The notes under the pieces are model-generated. The model made no database searches, had not been told where the DNA came from, and was given only the letters and a program-made list of their open reading frames with translations. A DNA stretch of 64,000 nt from Cepaea nemoralis (Eukaryota > Mollusca > Gastropoda > Stylommatophora > Helicidae). How positions within the stretch are numbered: the first letter of the stretch is position 1; each line of letters opens with the position of its first letter. The position numbers and the translations under genes are program-made. The stretch spans positions 126,001-190,000 of the forward strand of contig JACEFZ010003441.1 in NCBI GenBank assembly GCA_014155875.1, read 5' to 3'. Of this stretch, positions 11,572 through 22,950 are shown piece after piece.

Positions 11572-13134
11572 TTAATCATATTTTAAGTGGGTTACTTTTC
11601 TAATATAGGCGCGATATACCAGGTTACCAGCATAACCAATTAGTAATACACCAAGACCAGAAGTTAATCCTGCAAGGAAAACCAATATATAGTCCATAAT
11701 AAGGAGTTTCATGGGTAATTTCTGAGCACTGTATCGCATGTATTCTCCGCCATAGCGCAACACGTGGTCAAGCCAAAAAGCTGCTTCTTGTTTGGGGTTT
11801 TTATATAGCTCCCTGTAAATTTCCGAGGCCTTACTAACTGTTGACTTCATTTCTTTGCTAGATACCACGTGTTCTATAGCTGCCAACAACTCGTCAGCGG
11901 AAGCCTTCAGTATATCCAGGTTAAGACAGTAACCTTTGTCTTGTGCACGTTCAGCATTAATATGTTGATCGAAGAACAGAGGCACGCACACTGTGGGGAC
12001 TGCGTGATAGAGAGCCTCATATAAACTATTAGCTCCTGAGTGAGATATGAACACTTTCACGTTTTTATGTCCCAGAAGATCATTTACAGGTAACCAGGTA
12101 GACGTCAGAATCTTGTCCGGGTCAGGAGATGTAATATTTGCCCTCCAAATCGTGTTTAATTTAAGACGCCTGAGGGCTGATACAATCTTTCGTTCCGCTA
12201 TTTTTGGCAGATTCATAACTAGACTACCAAACGATAACACAGCTACACCAACTCCAGCCTTTTCTGACTTCTCCACGAATGACTTGAATGGTTCCCGTAG
12301 CGGCTTTGATGGACTGACAGACACCCCACCAACCAGTTTCATATTGGGCATTGTTGGCGTTGGGTAGTAATTAATAGGATCTGACTGAACAATGTAGACT
12401 TCTGCTTGACTCATGAGCTCATTGGCAGGAGGAACGTTTGGATCTGCAGGAAACAGTTGCTTCATGTATCCTCTGTCATTAAAAATATGTAGAAACATGG
12501 GTGCCATTATCTGCATCACAGCCAGCATTTTCTCAAACAAATTGGCCTTAGTTCGAATGTAAGGATAGTTGTACGCCTCAGCAACAGGATTAAAGGGCAC
12601 TCTCCATGTAATAGGGTCATACAATGTGGTTAGGAAAGCAAAAGGGATTTTAAGTTTGTAAGAGATTGCTACTCTTTCTTCAACATTCGGATACCCGTCT
12701 AGGACAATGAGATCGGGATGTAGACTTTCAATGTACTCTGTGAAACGTCCCTCCGCCAGTACCTCATAATAGAGTGCAGAAACAGTGTCTTGCAATCCCA
12801 TAAGCCAAGTCCAATCAGGGTCAGTGCCTGTTATGATCGCTTTACTTACTGTTGCCTCTAAATATGCAATCCCCATTTCTTCAGTCAGTTCCCAAAAATC
12901 ATTATAGCTGAAAGCAGTCACACCTTGGTAACTCTCGTTCCTTTTGATTAGAATGGACGGAAAACCTACCCACACGTTGTGGCCCATCTTTGCTAGTTCT
13001 TCTGCAACAATGGCGTGAAGTCTTGCATGACTTGTGGCAGCAGCAGGTAGAAATACCACGTTTTTACCTTCACTATAACATCTTGATGAGATCAGAAAAA
13101 GTGTGACAATCCAGCACGTTTTTCCTAATGACAT
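11572..13134 (-). CDS. UDP-glucuronosyltransferase
   Basis: An intact 520-residue frame, the usual length for animal UGTs, enzymes of the endoplasmic reticulum that transfer a sugar from a UDP-sugar onto small lipophilic molecules for detoxification or hormone clearance. Residues 1-22 are a hydrophobic signal peptide. His36 in ATSHARLH lies where the catalytic base of the family sits, and Asp141 or Asp146 in DLIVLDGYPN may be its partner. The donor-binding signature spans about 347-403: WLPV, FISHSG at 362-367, EALYHAVP, then FFDQHINAERA with the Asp-Gln pair at 389-390. A membrane helix (about 479-502) and a short basic tail ending KVTHLKYD complete the type I topology; the tail lacks a clear KKxx signal. 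The whole frame lies in one exon, with a splice acceptor just before the ATG. No canonical AATAAA was found within 100 bp downstream. The exact substrate cannot be told. Confidence 0.96.
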   Translation of the reverse strand: MSLGKTCWIVTLFLISSRCYSEGKNVVFLPAAATSHARLHAIVAEELAKMGHNVWVGFPSILIKRNESYQGVTAFSYNDFWELTEEMGIAYLEATVSKAIITGTDPDWTWLMGLQDTVSALYYEVLAEGRFTEYIESLHPDLIVLDGYPNVEERVAISYKLKIPFAFLTTLYDPITWRVPFNPVAEAYNYPYIRTKANLFEKMLAVMQIMAPMFLHIFNDRGYMKQLFPADPNVPPANELMSQAEVYIVQSDPINYYPTPTMPNMKLVGGVSVSPSKPLREPFKSFVEKSEKAGVGVAVLSFGSLVMNLPKIAERKIVSALRRLKLNTIWRANITSPDPDKILTSTWLPVNDLLGHKNVKVFISHSGANSLYEALYHAVPTVCVPLFFDQHINAERAQDKGYCLNLDILKASADELLAAIEHVVSSKEMKSTVSKASEIYRELYKNPKQEAAFWLDHVLRYGGEYMRYSAQKLPMKLLIMDYILVFLAGLTSGLGVLLIGYAGNLVYRAYIRKVTHLKYD

Positions 13135-13158
13135 CTCTGACCTGAAATGAAGAAAGTA
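13135..13158 (-). promoter_or_regulatory. Splice acceptor before the UGT start codon
   Basis: On the minus strand the sequence reads CTTTCTTCATTTCAG, then GTCAGAG, then ATG. This is a pyrimidine tract and AG acceptor seven bases upstream of the start codon. It implies an intron in the 5' untranslated region or an upstream exon further right. Confidence 0.75.
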
Positions 13159-15265
13159 TAGATTATATACATCATTATCATGCTTCGTTAATCCCAGTGT
13201 TTACTAGTTAGCACAACAGAAGACTAGCGAATAAGAAAACATTAAGATGTGAATAATTTCCAATCACCTAATCTACAAAGTTACATAATGCATGTGTATA
13301 TTCTATCACATCATGACTGTCGTTGGGTGACTCAGTTATTCACAATATTTCTCACCATCTTCCGAGAAGCATAAAGGAGATATGACAAAAAACGAAGCAT
13401 TGCCATCTCAAACAACCGTCAAACATGTAACACCTAGAATGCAACATCAGGCATAATTACCTAAGGTGATGAAACATATCACAGACCCTTCCGCTGACCA
13501 GTAGAAGTGCCCATGGCATGCTAGCCTACAAAATTATCAGACTAACTGACAGGAAAAGTGAAATCCAAGGTTCCATATACGGGTTTAGTGCGACCACACT
13601 TCCCGCTTATCAGGCATAATTTCCGGCCGTGTATAAAGGCAAATATTGCCGAACACCGGGAAGTGAAGTAAATAGGTTCAGGTTTTGTGTGCCGATGAAC
13701 AGACGAATTATGAAATCATGGCACCAGTTTGCTTAGTCAAGATAGTCGGCTGATTGCAATACATAAATGCTCTTTGACTTAGAAATTCAAAATCAAATTG
13801 TCTTCTGGAGAATTCGGGTAAAGAGATTATGTGTATATATTGTCATTTCATTAGGCTCTTGTTTCTTATGCTATCTATTATTTTTTCTTTCTCTAATTTA
13901 TTTTCTAGGCGGCTATTCCGCCTATTCCAGATAATCTCTGTATCTGAGACAGAGTTCAATTTGTTAATATCAGAAGTGATCTCTCATTCCCCAACACAGA
14001 TATAAAACCAAGGATGAATGAGACTATAGAAAATTAACATTTCAGAACACTGCTCGGCTTTTATAATTCTATGACGCAATTCCATCACACAACACGAACA
14101 CCATCTCGTTTTTACAACGATTGTAAAATCTCAATTTGACGCCATAGGTTACCGCCAATTCAGAAGCGAAAAGACCATAAAGGTGTAATAACCTTCAGAT
14201 ATTCTGGAGGACTTTCCGACTATGTGGAGACTTGTAGCCGGACACAGATGTGAAAAAATCCCGGCAAGCTGATGCCACATGCGCTGACACCATATTTGCT
14301 CAAGGAAAATGAGGAATTCAATTTCTGGCAAAGAAGAAATTCGTGCGTGATTACCGGAGAGCGTAATGGGGAAAGCACGTTTCGGATGCATGTTGTAGTC
14401 CGTTCAAAGAATGACTGACGGGTGACATTAAGAGTTCACAGCGAAATTGAGGTCGGAGTTAATGAATACTTGACATGAGGCATCTAGTTAACCATCCAAC
14501 GTGAAAAGAGAAGGAACGAAGACGAAAATGACGTAAAGGACTACAACAATATTTAACAACAGGGCCTTGCCAACAACATTTGACGCAAATATAATTAGCC
14601 TACAAGGGAGGCCTTCTGGCGGATACTATAGTCTCATTTTTCCAACTTTCAGCAAGGAGTTTAGAGGCAGGATCCTCGGCTTAAACGCAGGGAATACATA
14701 TACTTTTTACTATTAGCGTGTTCTGTTCAAGGGGCACGCTTTCACTTTCTGTTAATGTTTACTCTTCAAAACCTCAAGCTTGTGGATTTTTTATTTTACT
14801 CATTGTTCCAAATTTTGCTTTTGCTGTATCATTGTAAAAACTGTTTTCTCATTGTTGTATGTGATAATTTGAATAAATCCAACATTATCCAAGCCGCCGG
14901 AGTTCTTGCTTTATTCAAGCGCAGGGTAGACATTTAGGTCCATCCTATATGAGGCCGACGCACATAGGAGACTGACTACTCAGGAGAAATCGCTGAGTGT
15001 AGGATGTGTGTTGACAACTGTCCGAAATAACAGAGTTAACATCATCAAAACATAACACCCAGAATGCCTACCGACATCGGTGTGAAACCAATAGGAGGAA
15101 TGGTAATGTCACCAGTTCACCTTGTCTGCACGATAATGTCTGCATGGGGATAGACAGAGGACTTGTAGCAATCCCTTCCTCATTACAAGACAATTGAAGT
15201 GAAAACGATTGATTGTTGACAGGGATGTGCGAATATAGCCCTTCAGAAGGACAATGAGAAAGAGC

Positions 15266-15271
<6 letters not shown>
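13159..15271. other. Upstream region of the UGT gene, no further gene recognised
   Basis: This should contain the upstream exon and promoter of the UGT gene. I could not identify either with confidence. Short frames here (for example minus 14149-14391) show no known motif. Confidence 0.4.

Positions 15272-15318
<47 letters not shown>
15272..15318. repeat. (AG)n microsatellite
   Basis: Uninterrupted AG dinucleotide repeat. Confidence 0.97.
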
Positions 15319-15321
<3 letters not shown>

Positions 15322-15775
15322 TAAATGAGGTGAACTTATTTGAGAGACATTCAATTATATTACTATACATATATTTATATGTGAGTCGACATGTTCTGAG
15401 ATGTATAGACTGGTTGAAACTATACATCCTCGCTGTGTCTCATTACAGCTCACATATGAGCCACGGACAGTTAGCAATCCACACACATAACGGAGCAGCG
15501 GATCCACGTGCATGGACATATCGATAATGTCAGACCTGCAAGCTGGATGTGCAGTGCGTCTCAGGATGAGCACTCAGCTTTAAGGTTTACTCGTCAGTTA
15601 TTCACACAATTATATATTCTTGCTTTCCATAATTATGTAAAATTATGTACATGCCATTTGATCATACCCCAATCTCTCATCGCATACCACCAACATATCG
15701 AAACATGAACCATTACAAACCATCATCATTATATTAACGTTTCAACAACACGTTTGATTTATGCATAGCATCCGG
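15319..15775. other. Unassigned stretch between AG microsatellite and SINE-like fragment
   Basis: No recognised feature. Confidence 0.4.
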
Positions 15776-15960
15776 GAGTCTCTGTGGCGAAGTGGTCAAG
15801 CCGTTTGACTCGTGCTAAAAGCTACGGAGTTCGTGCTTTGTGCGACGCTTTCCGTGCTACGGAAAGAGACCGAGTCATATGGGATAAAACCCGGTGCAAT
15901 GAAGTCGACCCTGTCGACATTTAAGCGACTTTTTTTTTAAAGCGGGAAAGATAAATTAAA
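15776..15960 (+). repeat. tRNA-like SINE fragment
   Basis: TGGCGAAGTGG near 15785 fits the pol III A box. The B box is degenerate (GGGATAAAACCC near 15880). It shares GCTACGGAGTTCGTGC with the complete SINE at 58528-58930, which supports a SINE origin rather than a tRNA gene. Confidence 0.5.
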
Positions 15961-16052
15961 GCTATTTAACTCAATGGTAGTTTGTTTAACTCAGTGTTCT
16001 TCCATAATATTTCTAACTATGTAAATGTTTAGGTGTCAGGTCTTAGTCAGAT

Positions 16053-16744
16053 ATGACTGAGCTACCGTATGACAATAGACAGTACTACCTTCTTTCTGTT
16101 AGCGCTGAATGTTGGGCAGCGCTTACCAAACCCGACACCCCACATTGTGCCAACGACTTCCGGCGGAAGAGCGCAATTTGGAGGATACAAGCCTTATCCT
16201 GGTGCGAGGAAATGCAACCTAAAGACACAGTATCATGGCAGGACAGATGTTAGCTGGTCTAGGATCGAAGCTCCGACAGGTGGACAGTTAGAGCATTGCT
16301 TTATTTATCCGGCAGCTTCTGCAGATTGTGTTGTTCCAGAAGTGTTGATGTTACCATTCCTCTGGAGTGAACTAGGCAGGCCGTGAGAGGGATCATGCTG
16401 CATGGGCAAGACATGGTCTCTATACTTGTGCTATTGAGAAGTATAACTCCATCTCTGATCTTAACAGGTCTCGGAATCTAGAGGTATCAGTTACGGGTTA
16501 TAAGTCCTTTTCAATTGGCGTAGACATGGGGCACCACGGGTTGCCTCTGACGGTGGGAGACACCTACAGGTGTCACTGATCAGCTACCGCCCGCCTCAAG
16601 CAGGGGAAGCCCCCCCCCCCCCCAGACAATTGGGTGCTGATCAGCCACAGCCTGCCTGCTTCAATGGGTGCTTGGGGCTAGGACTAAATCTGAATCGCAG
16701 GCTGTAAAACCAGTGCACCAGGTACTATTAAAAAGAAAAATAGA
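16053..16744 (+). other. Possible 5' region of the LINE that follows
   Basis: Holds a short frame (16053-16253) and a C-run near 16612. No recognised domain. Position just before the endonuclease suggests LINE 5' sequence, but this is inference. Confidence 0.35.
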
Positions 16745-19510
16745 CACCTCTAGCTGCAGCTTGCAACCTGGAACGCAAAAACCATGTGTCCAGGATTTTC
16801 CACTGACCTGACGAATATTGACGATGTGAGAAAAACGGCTGTGATTGATGCCGAACTCAATCGTCTTAACATTGGCATTGCTGGCCTGCAGGAGTCTCGC
16901 CTCGCTGACGAAGGGTCACTCAAGGAAAACAATTACACCTTTTTTGGAAAGGTAGAGAGCAAGCAGAAAAAAGGCAACATGGCATGGCTTCGCAGTGAAG
17001 AATTCGCAACTAAGAATGATTGAAATACTAGCTTGGGGTAATGAAAGACTATTATCCCTGCGCTAGGCAACCTCTTGTGGTTTTGCCACCATTATCACTG
17101 CATATGCATCGAGAATCACTTCCCTCAAATTATGTGAAGGATTTGTTCTATGAGGAGTTAGACTCTGTGATCAAGGCAGTTCCAAAATCCGACTACATTT
17201 ATATGCACGGTGATTTCAATGCTTGTGTGGGCAAGGACTCGAGTTCATGGCCATTGTGCCTTGGTACATACAACGTCGGTCGCATCATTGAAAATGGGCA
17301 AATGCTGTTGGAGCATTGCACTAGAAATGACCTACGTATTACAAACTCCCTTTTTAAAACAAAAGAGCTGCATAAGGTCACGTGGAAACATTCAAGATCC
17401 GGCAACTGGCATCAGCTGGACTTCATCATCACACGGAGACATCATGTGAACCAAACATCATTAACTTGGAAGTTACCACAGTGCTGACTGTGATACGGAT
17501 CATTCTTTGGTTGTTGCAAGGGTTAGACTGAGACCAAAGAGAATCTACACAGCTAAACACAAATTTAGCCCCAGGATTAATATTATTAACACCCATAATC
17601 TTGATAAGTGCTTTTGAGTTTTAATAGCAACTTGAAAACGCTTTCACTGATACATCGGAAAATTGTACAGCAAATGAAAAGTTGGATAAACTTAAGGAAA
17701 CTCTTTATAAAACATTGGTAGGGGTTTACGGCACGGTGGATCATAAGAGGCAGGACTGGTTTGCGGCACACAGCCAGACAATGGAGTCCTTGATTGATAA
17801 AAAGAAGATAGTTCTCTCAGGAAACAAGGAAAGAACAATGCTCAATGAGCTGAAGCGGGCTAGGAAAGAAGTGCAAAAGGCTGCCAGGCAGTGTGCAAAT
17901 GCTATTGGATCAAGTTATGTTTGTCCATTGAAAATGCAAGTGATAAAGGAAACATCAGAAGCATGTATGAATGTATAAAGAAAGCCCATGGTCCAATGAT
18001 CAAAAGAGGTGCACCATTGAAATCCTTGACTGGAGAAATCATCACTGATAAGAAACAGCAGATGGATAGATGGCTAGAGCAATATTTATAGCTTTACGCA
18101 AGTGAGACCAAGCTAGCGGATGATGCCCTCAACGCCATAGAGGCCCTGCCAACTCTTGACCACCTGGACACACTTCCCACCATAATAGAAGTTTAGTGTG
18201 CCATAAATGAGCTTGCATCTGGCAAGGCTCCGTTTAAGGATGGGATTCCAATAGAGGTTATCTGTATTGGGCAAGACACACTCACTCTACAGATCCACTC
18301 GCCAATAAAGCTATGGTGGCTAGAAGGACAAGTCCGACAGGATTTCAAAGTCTCAAGAATCATAATATTGTACAATAACAAGGGCGATCGGAACGACTGT
18401 AACAACTGTAGAGGTATCTCACTTCTGTGTATTGTTGGGAACGTATTTGCCAGAATTGTTCTGGGCAGACTTCAAGTTCTGGGAGATTACACCTACCCCG
18501 AATCACGGTGTGGCTTCCGACAGAACCGGTCTACCATTGATATGATATTTTTATTGCGTCAAATGCAAGAAAAATGCGGTGAACAGAATCAGCCACTTTT
18601 TATTGCCTTCATCGACCTCACAAAGGCATTTGATTTGGTTAGTGGTGAGGGTCTGTTCAAGACATTAAAGAAGATTGGCTGCCCATCAACTCTTCTGTCC
18701 ATTGTGGAATCGTTCTACACAGGCATGAAGGGTATAATCAAGTTTGATGTTGCAACTTTATAAGAGTTTGAAATCAAGAGTGGAGTTAAGCAAGGTTGTG
18801 TACTAGCTCCCACCCCCTTTTGAATATATGTTTCCCTCCTACTGAAATATGCCTTTCGATATCACGATGCTGGTATATACATTCACTCACGCTCAGATGG
18901 CGGCCTCTACAATGCTCAGAGATTGAAGGCCAAGACCAAAATTAGGGGGTACTGAACAGAGAGTTGCATTTTGCAGATGATGCTGCAATTACGACGCACT
19001 CTGCGGAAGAATTACGTTTACTATCTGCATACACAGAGTACGTCACAAGGTGCACATGGGGTACCTTCAGTCTTTATTGACGACGCTGAGCTGGAGTTAG
19101 TCGACCATTTTAAATATTTAGGATCAGAGGTAAATAGCAAATTATCCCCAGATCCGCAAATCAATATCTGGATCGGTAGGGCCGCAAAAACAGTGAACAA
19201 TTAACAAAAAGAGACTCGGAGAACAGGAATCTTACTGCCAAAACAAAAGTCCTTGTCTACTCTTCTTTATGACAGTGAAGGCTTGCCAACTTACTCACAC
19301 CAAGAGAAACGTTTAAACAGCTTTCATATGCGGTGTCTGCGAATAATACTTGGTTTTACCTGGCAAGACAAAATCACAAATACTGAAGTATTGGAAAGAT
19401 CAGGTTGTGTAACGGTTTGTTCCATACTCAGTCTTCATAGACTTACCCCACAACGTTTTCTTCTAGTGTCAGTGAATGTCACACAAAATGCTCCTCGCTG
19501 TTCAATGTGA
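16745..19510 (+). pseudogene. Degenerate LINE with endonuclease and reverse transcriptase
   Basis: The apurinic-type endonuclease begins near 16755 (LATWNAKTMCPGF, then LNIGIAGLQESRLADEGS) and continues to about 17520 with MHGDFNACVGKD and a LDFIITRR block. RT blocks follow from 18330: NCRGISLLCIVGNVFARIVL, CGFRQNRSTIDMI, FIDLTKAFDLVSGEG, then SGVKQGCVLAPT near 18785 and a FADDAA active site near 18963. The C-terminal part near 19300 has LNSFHMRCLRIILGFTWQDK. At least six frame changes or stops separate these blocks. Copies of the same family occur at 35780-37354 and 63893-64000. It stops at about 19500, before the zinc finger seen in the 37200 copy. The clade is not settled. Confidence 0.85.
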
Positions 19511-20212
19511 AAAGAAGAACATACAGCAGTCTCGAAAACCTACGGACAGGCATACATGCATAAAGCCGCTAATACAACAGTTAGCCACTAAAATTACAGT
19601 TCATTGTCGATAGAAGCGGCAATCACTTTAAAACCAACAGTTGCACACACATCACTGCATAAGGCAAAACCAGCTAGTTCAGTAACTGACTGCCCGCGAT
19701 TATTCTGAATATGCAGTTCACAATAAACACAACCGCGGACAGAATTAAAGCATTCCACTTGACAACAACAGCTCACGGTGTTGCTACACATACTTAACTC
19801 AGTGGAACCATGTAATACCGTTCCAAAATGAGGAACATGCGTATGCAAATCCTAGCCAGAGGCAAACACTGCAGAGACCTTAACAGCTCAGCAGCCTATC
19901 GGTCATTTTGGACAGGAAGTCATGTCTACTGCTAATTTCTCTAACCAAGGTATAGTTTTTCTTTCCTCCTTGAAGGACTCATTCGATTTTTATTTTTTAT
20001 TTTATTTTATTTTTTTTTTTTTTATTTTTTTTTGGGGGGGGGGGCATTTACACTACTCTATGATATCAGCTCATCTTATCTACTTTATTGTCCACGTTTT
20101 ACATACAAACAACAGATAGGTTATATATAGCACTTAAACATTCTTTTTCTCATTGCATTTAACAGCTTTTTATCGATATATTTCCATCTAGAAAAAGCTT
20201 CCTTGTGTGCGT
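19511..20212. other. No recognised feature; T-run and G-run near 20000-20043
   Basis: Contains a TTTTATTTTATTTT-type low-complexity run and a stretch of nine or more G. No gene seen. Confidence 0.5.
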
Positions 20213-20214
20213 GC

Positions 20215-20309
<95 letters not shown>

Positions 20310-20803
20310 TGTGTGTGAGTGAGAGACAAGCATCCTATTTACTAAGCTTCTGCGTCTTTTCATGTGTTTTAACCAAAAGTCATATTTCACACATAACATG
20401 GTAACGTATTTCATTCACATGACATTTCTAAATTCGTAAAATAACAGTCACAAAATTAATCTGACACTTCTATAAATTGTCGGATGTATTTATGTTTCAC
20501 TAGCGTCTGTAATAAACAACACAAACTTATTACACCTTACTTTTTTGTGATAATCACTTTTGTATTAGCTTCTTGGATTTTACAATAACAATTATCTCGT
20601 AGTTACACTGTAGGAATGTCGCGATAAAAGAATAGCCTGGATTTAAATACCCGGGGCACTCGGTGAATTAAAAACAACATATGTCTTTGTTGGAGAAAAA
20701 ATGTGGAAAACATTAATTACTCACGGTAGAATAAAACTTTGACACACAAAAAGATCAAATTAAAAAAAGGTTTGATGCATGGTGAACTAATAAAGGCTAA
20801 AAA

Positions 20804-20872
<69 letters not shown>

Positions 20873-20924
20873 TTTATTCCGTGTGTGTGCGTGCGTGCGT
20901 GCCAGCGTGCGTGAGCGCGCACGC

Positions 20925-20958
<34 letters not shown>

Positions 20959-21447
20959 CAAGCATCCTATTTACTAAGCTTCTGCATCTCTTCATGTGTT
21001 TTAACCAAAAGTCATGTTTCACACATAACATGGTAACGTATTTCATTCACATGACATTTCTACATTCGTAAAATAACAGTCATAAAATTAATCTTACACT
21101 TCTGTAAAATTGTCGGATGTATTTATGTTTCACTAGCGTCTGTAATAAACAACACACACTAATTACACCTTACATTTTTGTGATCATCATTTCTGTATTA
21201 ACTTCTTGGATTTTACAATAACAATTATCTCGTAGATACACTATAGTAATGTCGCGATAAAAGAATAGCCTGGATTTAAATACCCGGGCCCACGGTGATG
21301 GGAAAAAAACATATGTCATGGGCGGAGAACAAATGTGGAAAACATTAATTACTCACGGTAAGTTCAGAGGTTAACGGTAGAATAAAACTTTGACACACAA
21401 AAAGATCAAATAAAGAAAGGTTTGATGCATGGTGAACTAATAAAGGC

Positions 21448-21534
<87 letters not shown>
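20213..21534. repeat. Tandem duplication of a 632-bp segment bounded by GT and GA microsatellites
   Basis: The unit runs (GT)n, about 450-500 bp of unique DNA from GACAAGCATCCTATTTACTA to GGTGAACTAATAAAGGCTA, then (GA)n. Copy 1 has its unique part at 20325-20790, copy 2 at 20957-21450. Copy 2 carries an extra 19 bp after CTCACGGTA near 21360. Frames here code only Cys-Val, Arg-Glu or Ser-Leu repeats. Confidence 0.9.
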
Positions 21535-21537
<3 letters not shown>

Positions 21538-21718
21538 GGAAAAACAAACACACCGACATGTATCAGTCAGTAAAACAATTTTTAGTGTAAAGGTTAGGAC
21601 GTTATGCGGACAATGTCATGAGCGTATTTGGGTCAGGGTTAGATGCCAGATCTCACCCGCTTCAGGACTGAACACTAGCCACTATTCCTCTATGCACTCA
21701 GACCCACAGAAAAAAGGG

Positions 21719-22010
21719 AAGGTGGTGGGGTAGTGGTTTGACGCTAGTCTACCGCCCCCGTGGTCATGGGTTCGATCCTTATCTGGGCGAATTCGTAATT
21801 TAACAACATGACCTTGGCCGCCATGTCGACCCTAATTAAAATGCACGCCTGGAATAATCTTGGAAAGTCAAGGCCGTCTGCGTGACACTGACTACATCAG
21901 CCTCCCAATGCCGATTGGTCTATACAAATATAGTGTCAGCACCTGTTGTCTGGTGCCCCTTTATGGCGTGTAAAGTCGTCCTTTAGTTTGCTTTGAAACA
22001 TTCTAAGAAA
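21719..22010 (+). repeat. tRNA-derived SINE
   Basis: A box TGGGGTAGTGG near 21726 and a canonical B box GGTTCGATCC at 21769-21778 are about 42 bases apart, as in a tRNA. The following body (GACCTTGGCCGCCATGTCGA, then GTCTGGTGCCCCTTTATGG) does not fold as a tRNA gene. The 3' boundary is uncertain. Confidence 0.65.
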
Positions 22011-22225
22011 TCAAAACAAACAAGGGAAGCAAACGAACAGATTTTCTCCGTGATTCATATATCCAAAGTGGGGTTGATGGAGAAGTCATAGACATCACAC
22101 GAAAGAATGGTGCACATCAATTCCTGCTGCATGGAGTACGCCCCATCAGTTATTGAGATTTTTCTCAAAGGTTTCGAGATGTTAAGGAAATGTCCCGTTT
22201 TTCTATGTCTCTGATGCTATTAACG

Positions 22226-22227
<2 letters not shown>
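22011..22227. other. No recognised feature
   Basis: Between the SINE and an AG microsatellite. Confidence 0.4.

Positions 22228-22228
<1 letters not shown>

Positions 22229-22309
<81 letters not shown>
22229..22309. repeat. (AG)n microsatellite
   Basis: About 80 bp of uninterrupted AG. Confidence 0.97.
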
Positions 22310-22310
<1 letters not shown>

Positions 22311-22779
22311 CGGAAGCCTCCTTAAGGATGACCATGAGATGTTCACGGAAACGATCCCTTGAGTCATGCCTGTGTCATCGGTATTTAACATGCTGTATCT
22401 TGTTTAATTGATGACATGCACTAGATAGTAGGAATTGCACGCAAATCATCCCTGAATTTGAAACATGCCATGCGGAAAGCTCACTGAAGGGATGTGTGTG
22501 CCAAAGTGGTATTTATTAACGTATAGTGACGTTGCATCTCCTAGTAACGAAAAGAGGTTATGCACTTGTCGAAAAAATGCTTCAGACAGTATGCCCTTCA
22601 TGCTTGTTTTTTTCACGACCTGGGACCACTATAGGGTTCTCCTTATAAACCTGCAGGTGTCAAAATCAGAGAGGAGGATGTTGAGATGGATGTGAATATT
22701 CTAGAAATGCAATTCCAGAAGTAAGATATGCAGTGACCTGGTCATTCTCTTAAACAGTGCATCGATATTAGAATATTTA
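22310..22779. other. No clear feature, possibly eroded LINE sequence
   Basis: No motif recognised. It leads into the LINE fragment that starts near 22780. Confidence 0.35.
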
Positions 22780-22950
22780 ATCCTTTTGTGAACAGACACT
22801 GAGAAGGCCAATATCCTTCTATAAAGATAAATACAAATATAATAATTTTCAAGGACCAAACTAAATGTCAACCATACACTACAGTCGATGTTAAAGAAAT
22901 TGAAAATGTCATAGACTGTTTATATCTTGGCGTCATTTGGGAATTGGCCA
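22780..22950 (+). pseudogene. LINE reverse transcriptase fragment, left flank of the satellite
   Basis: The frame over about 22835-22985 encodes IIIFKDQTKCQPYTTVDV, then KEIENVIDCLYLGVI. The second part is the block with the VxxFxYLG pattern found after the YADD box in LINE RTs. It leads straight into AMAIERLHIWHNTS, the first copy of the satellite monomer. Confidence 0.65.

Noticed and set aside
14149..14391. 80-codon minus frame upstream of UGT as an extra exon
   Set aside because: No similarity, no splice sites recognised; cannot be supported.
21719..21790. Possible tRNA gene
   Set aside because: A and B boxes are present, but the arms do not fold and the body continues as a SINE.
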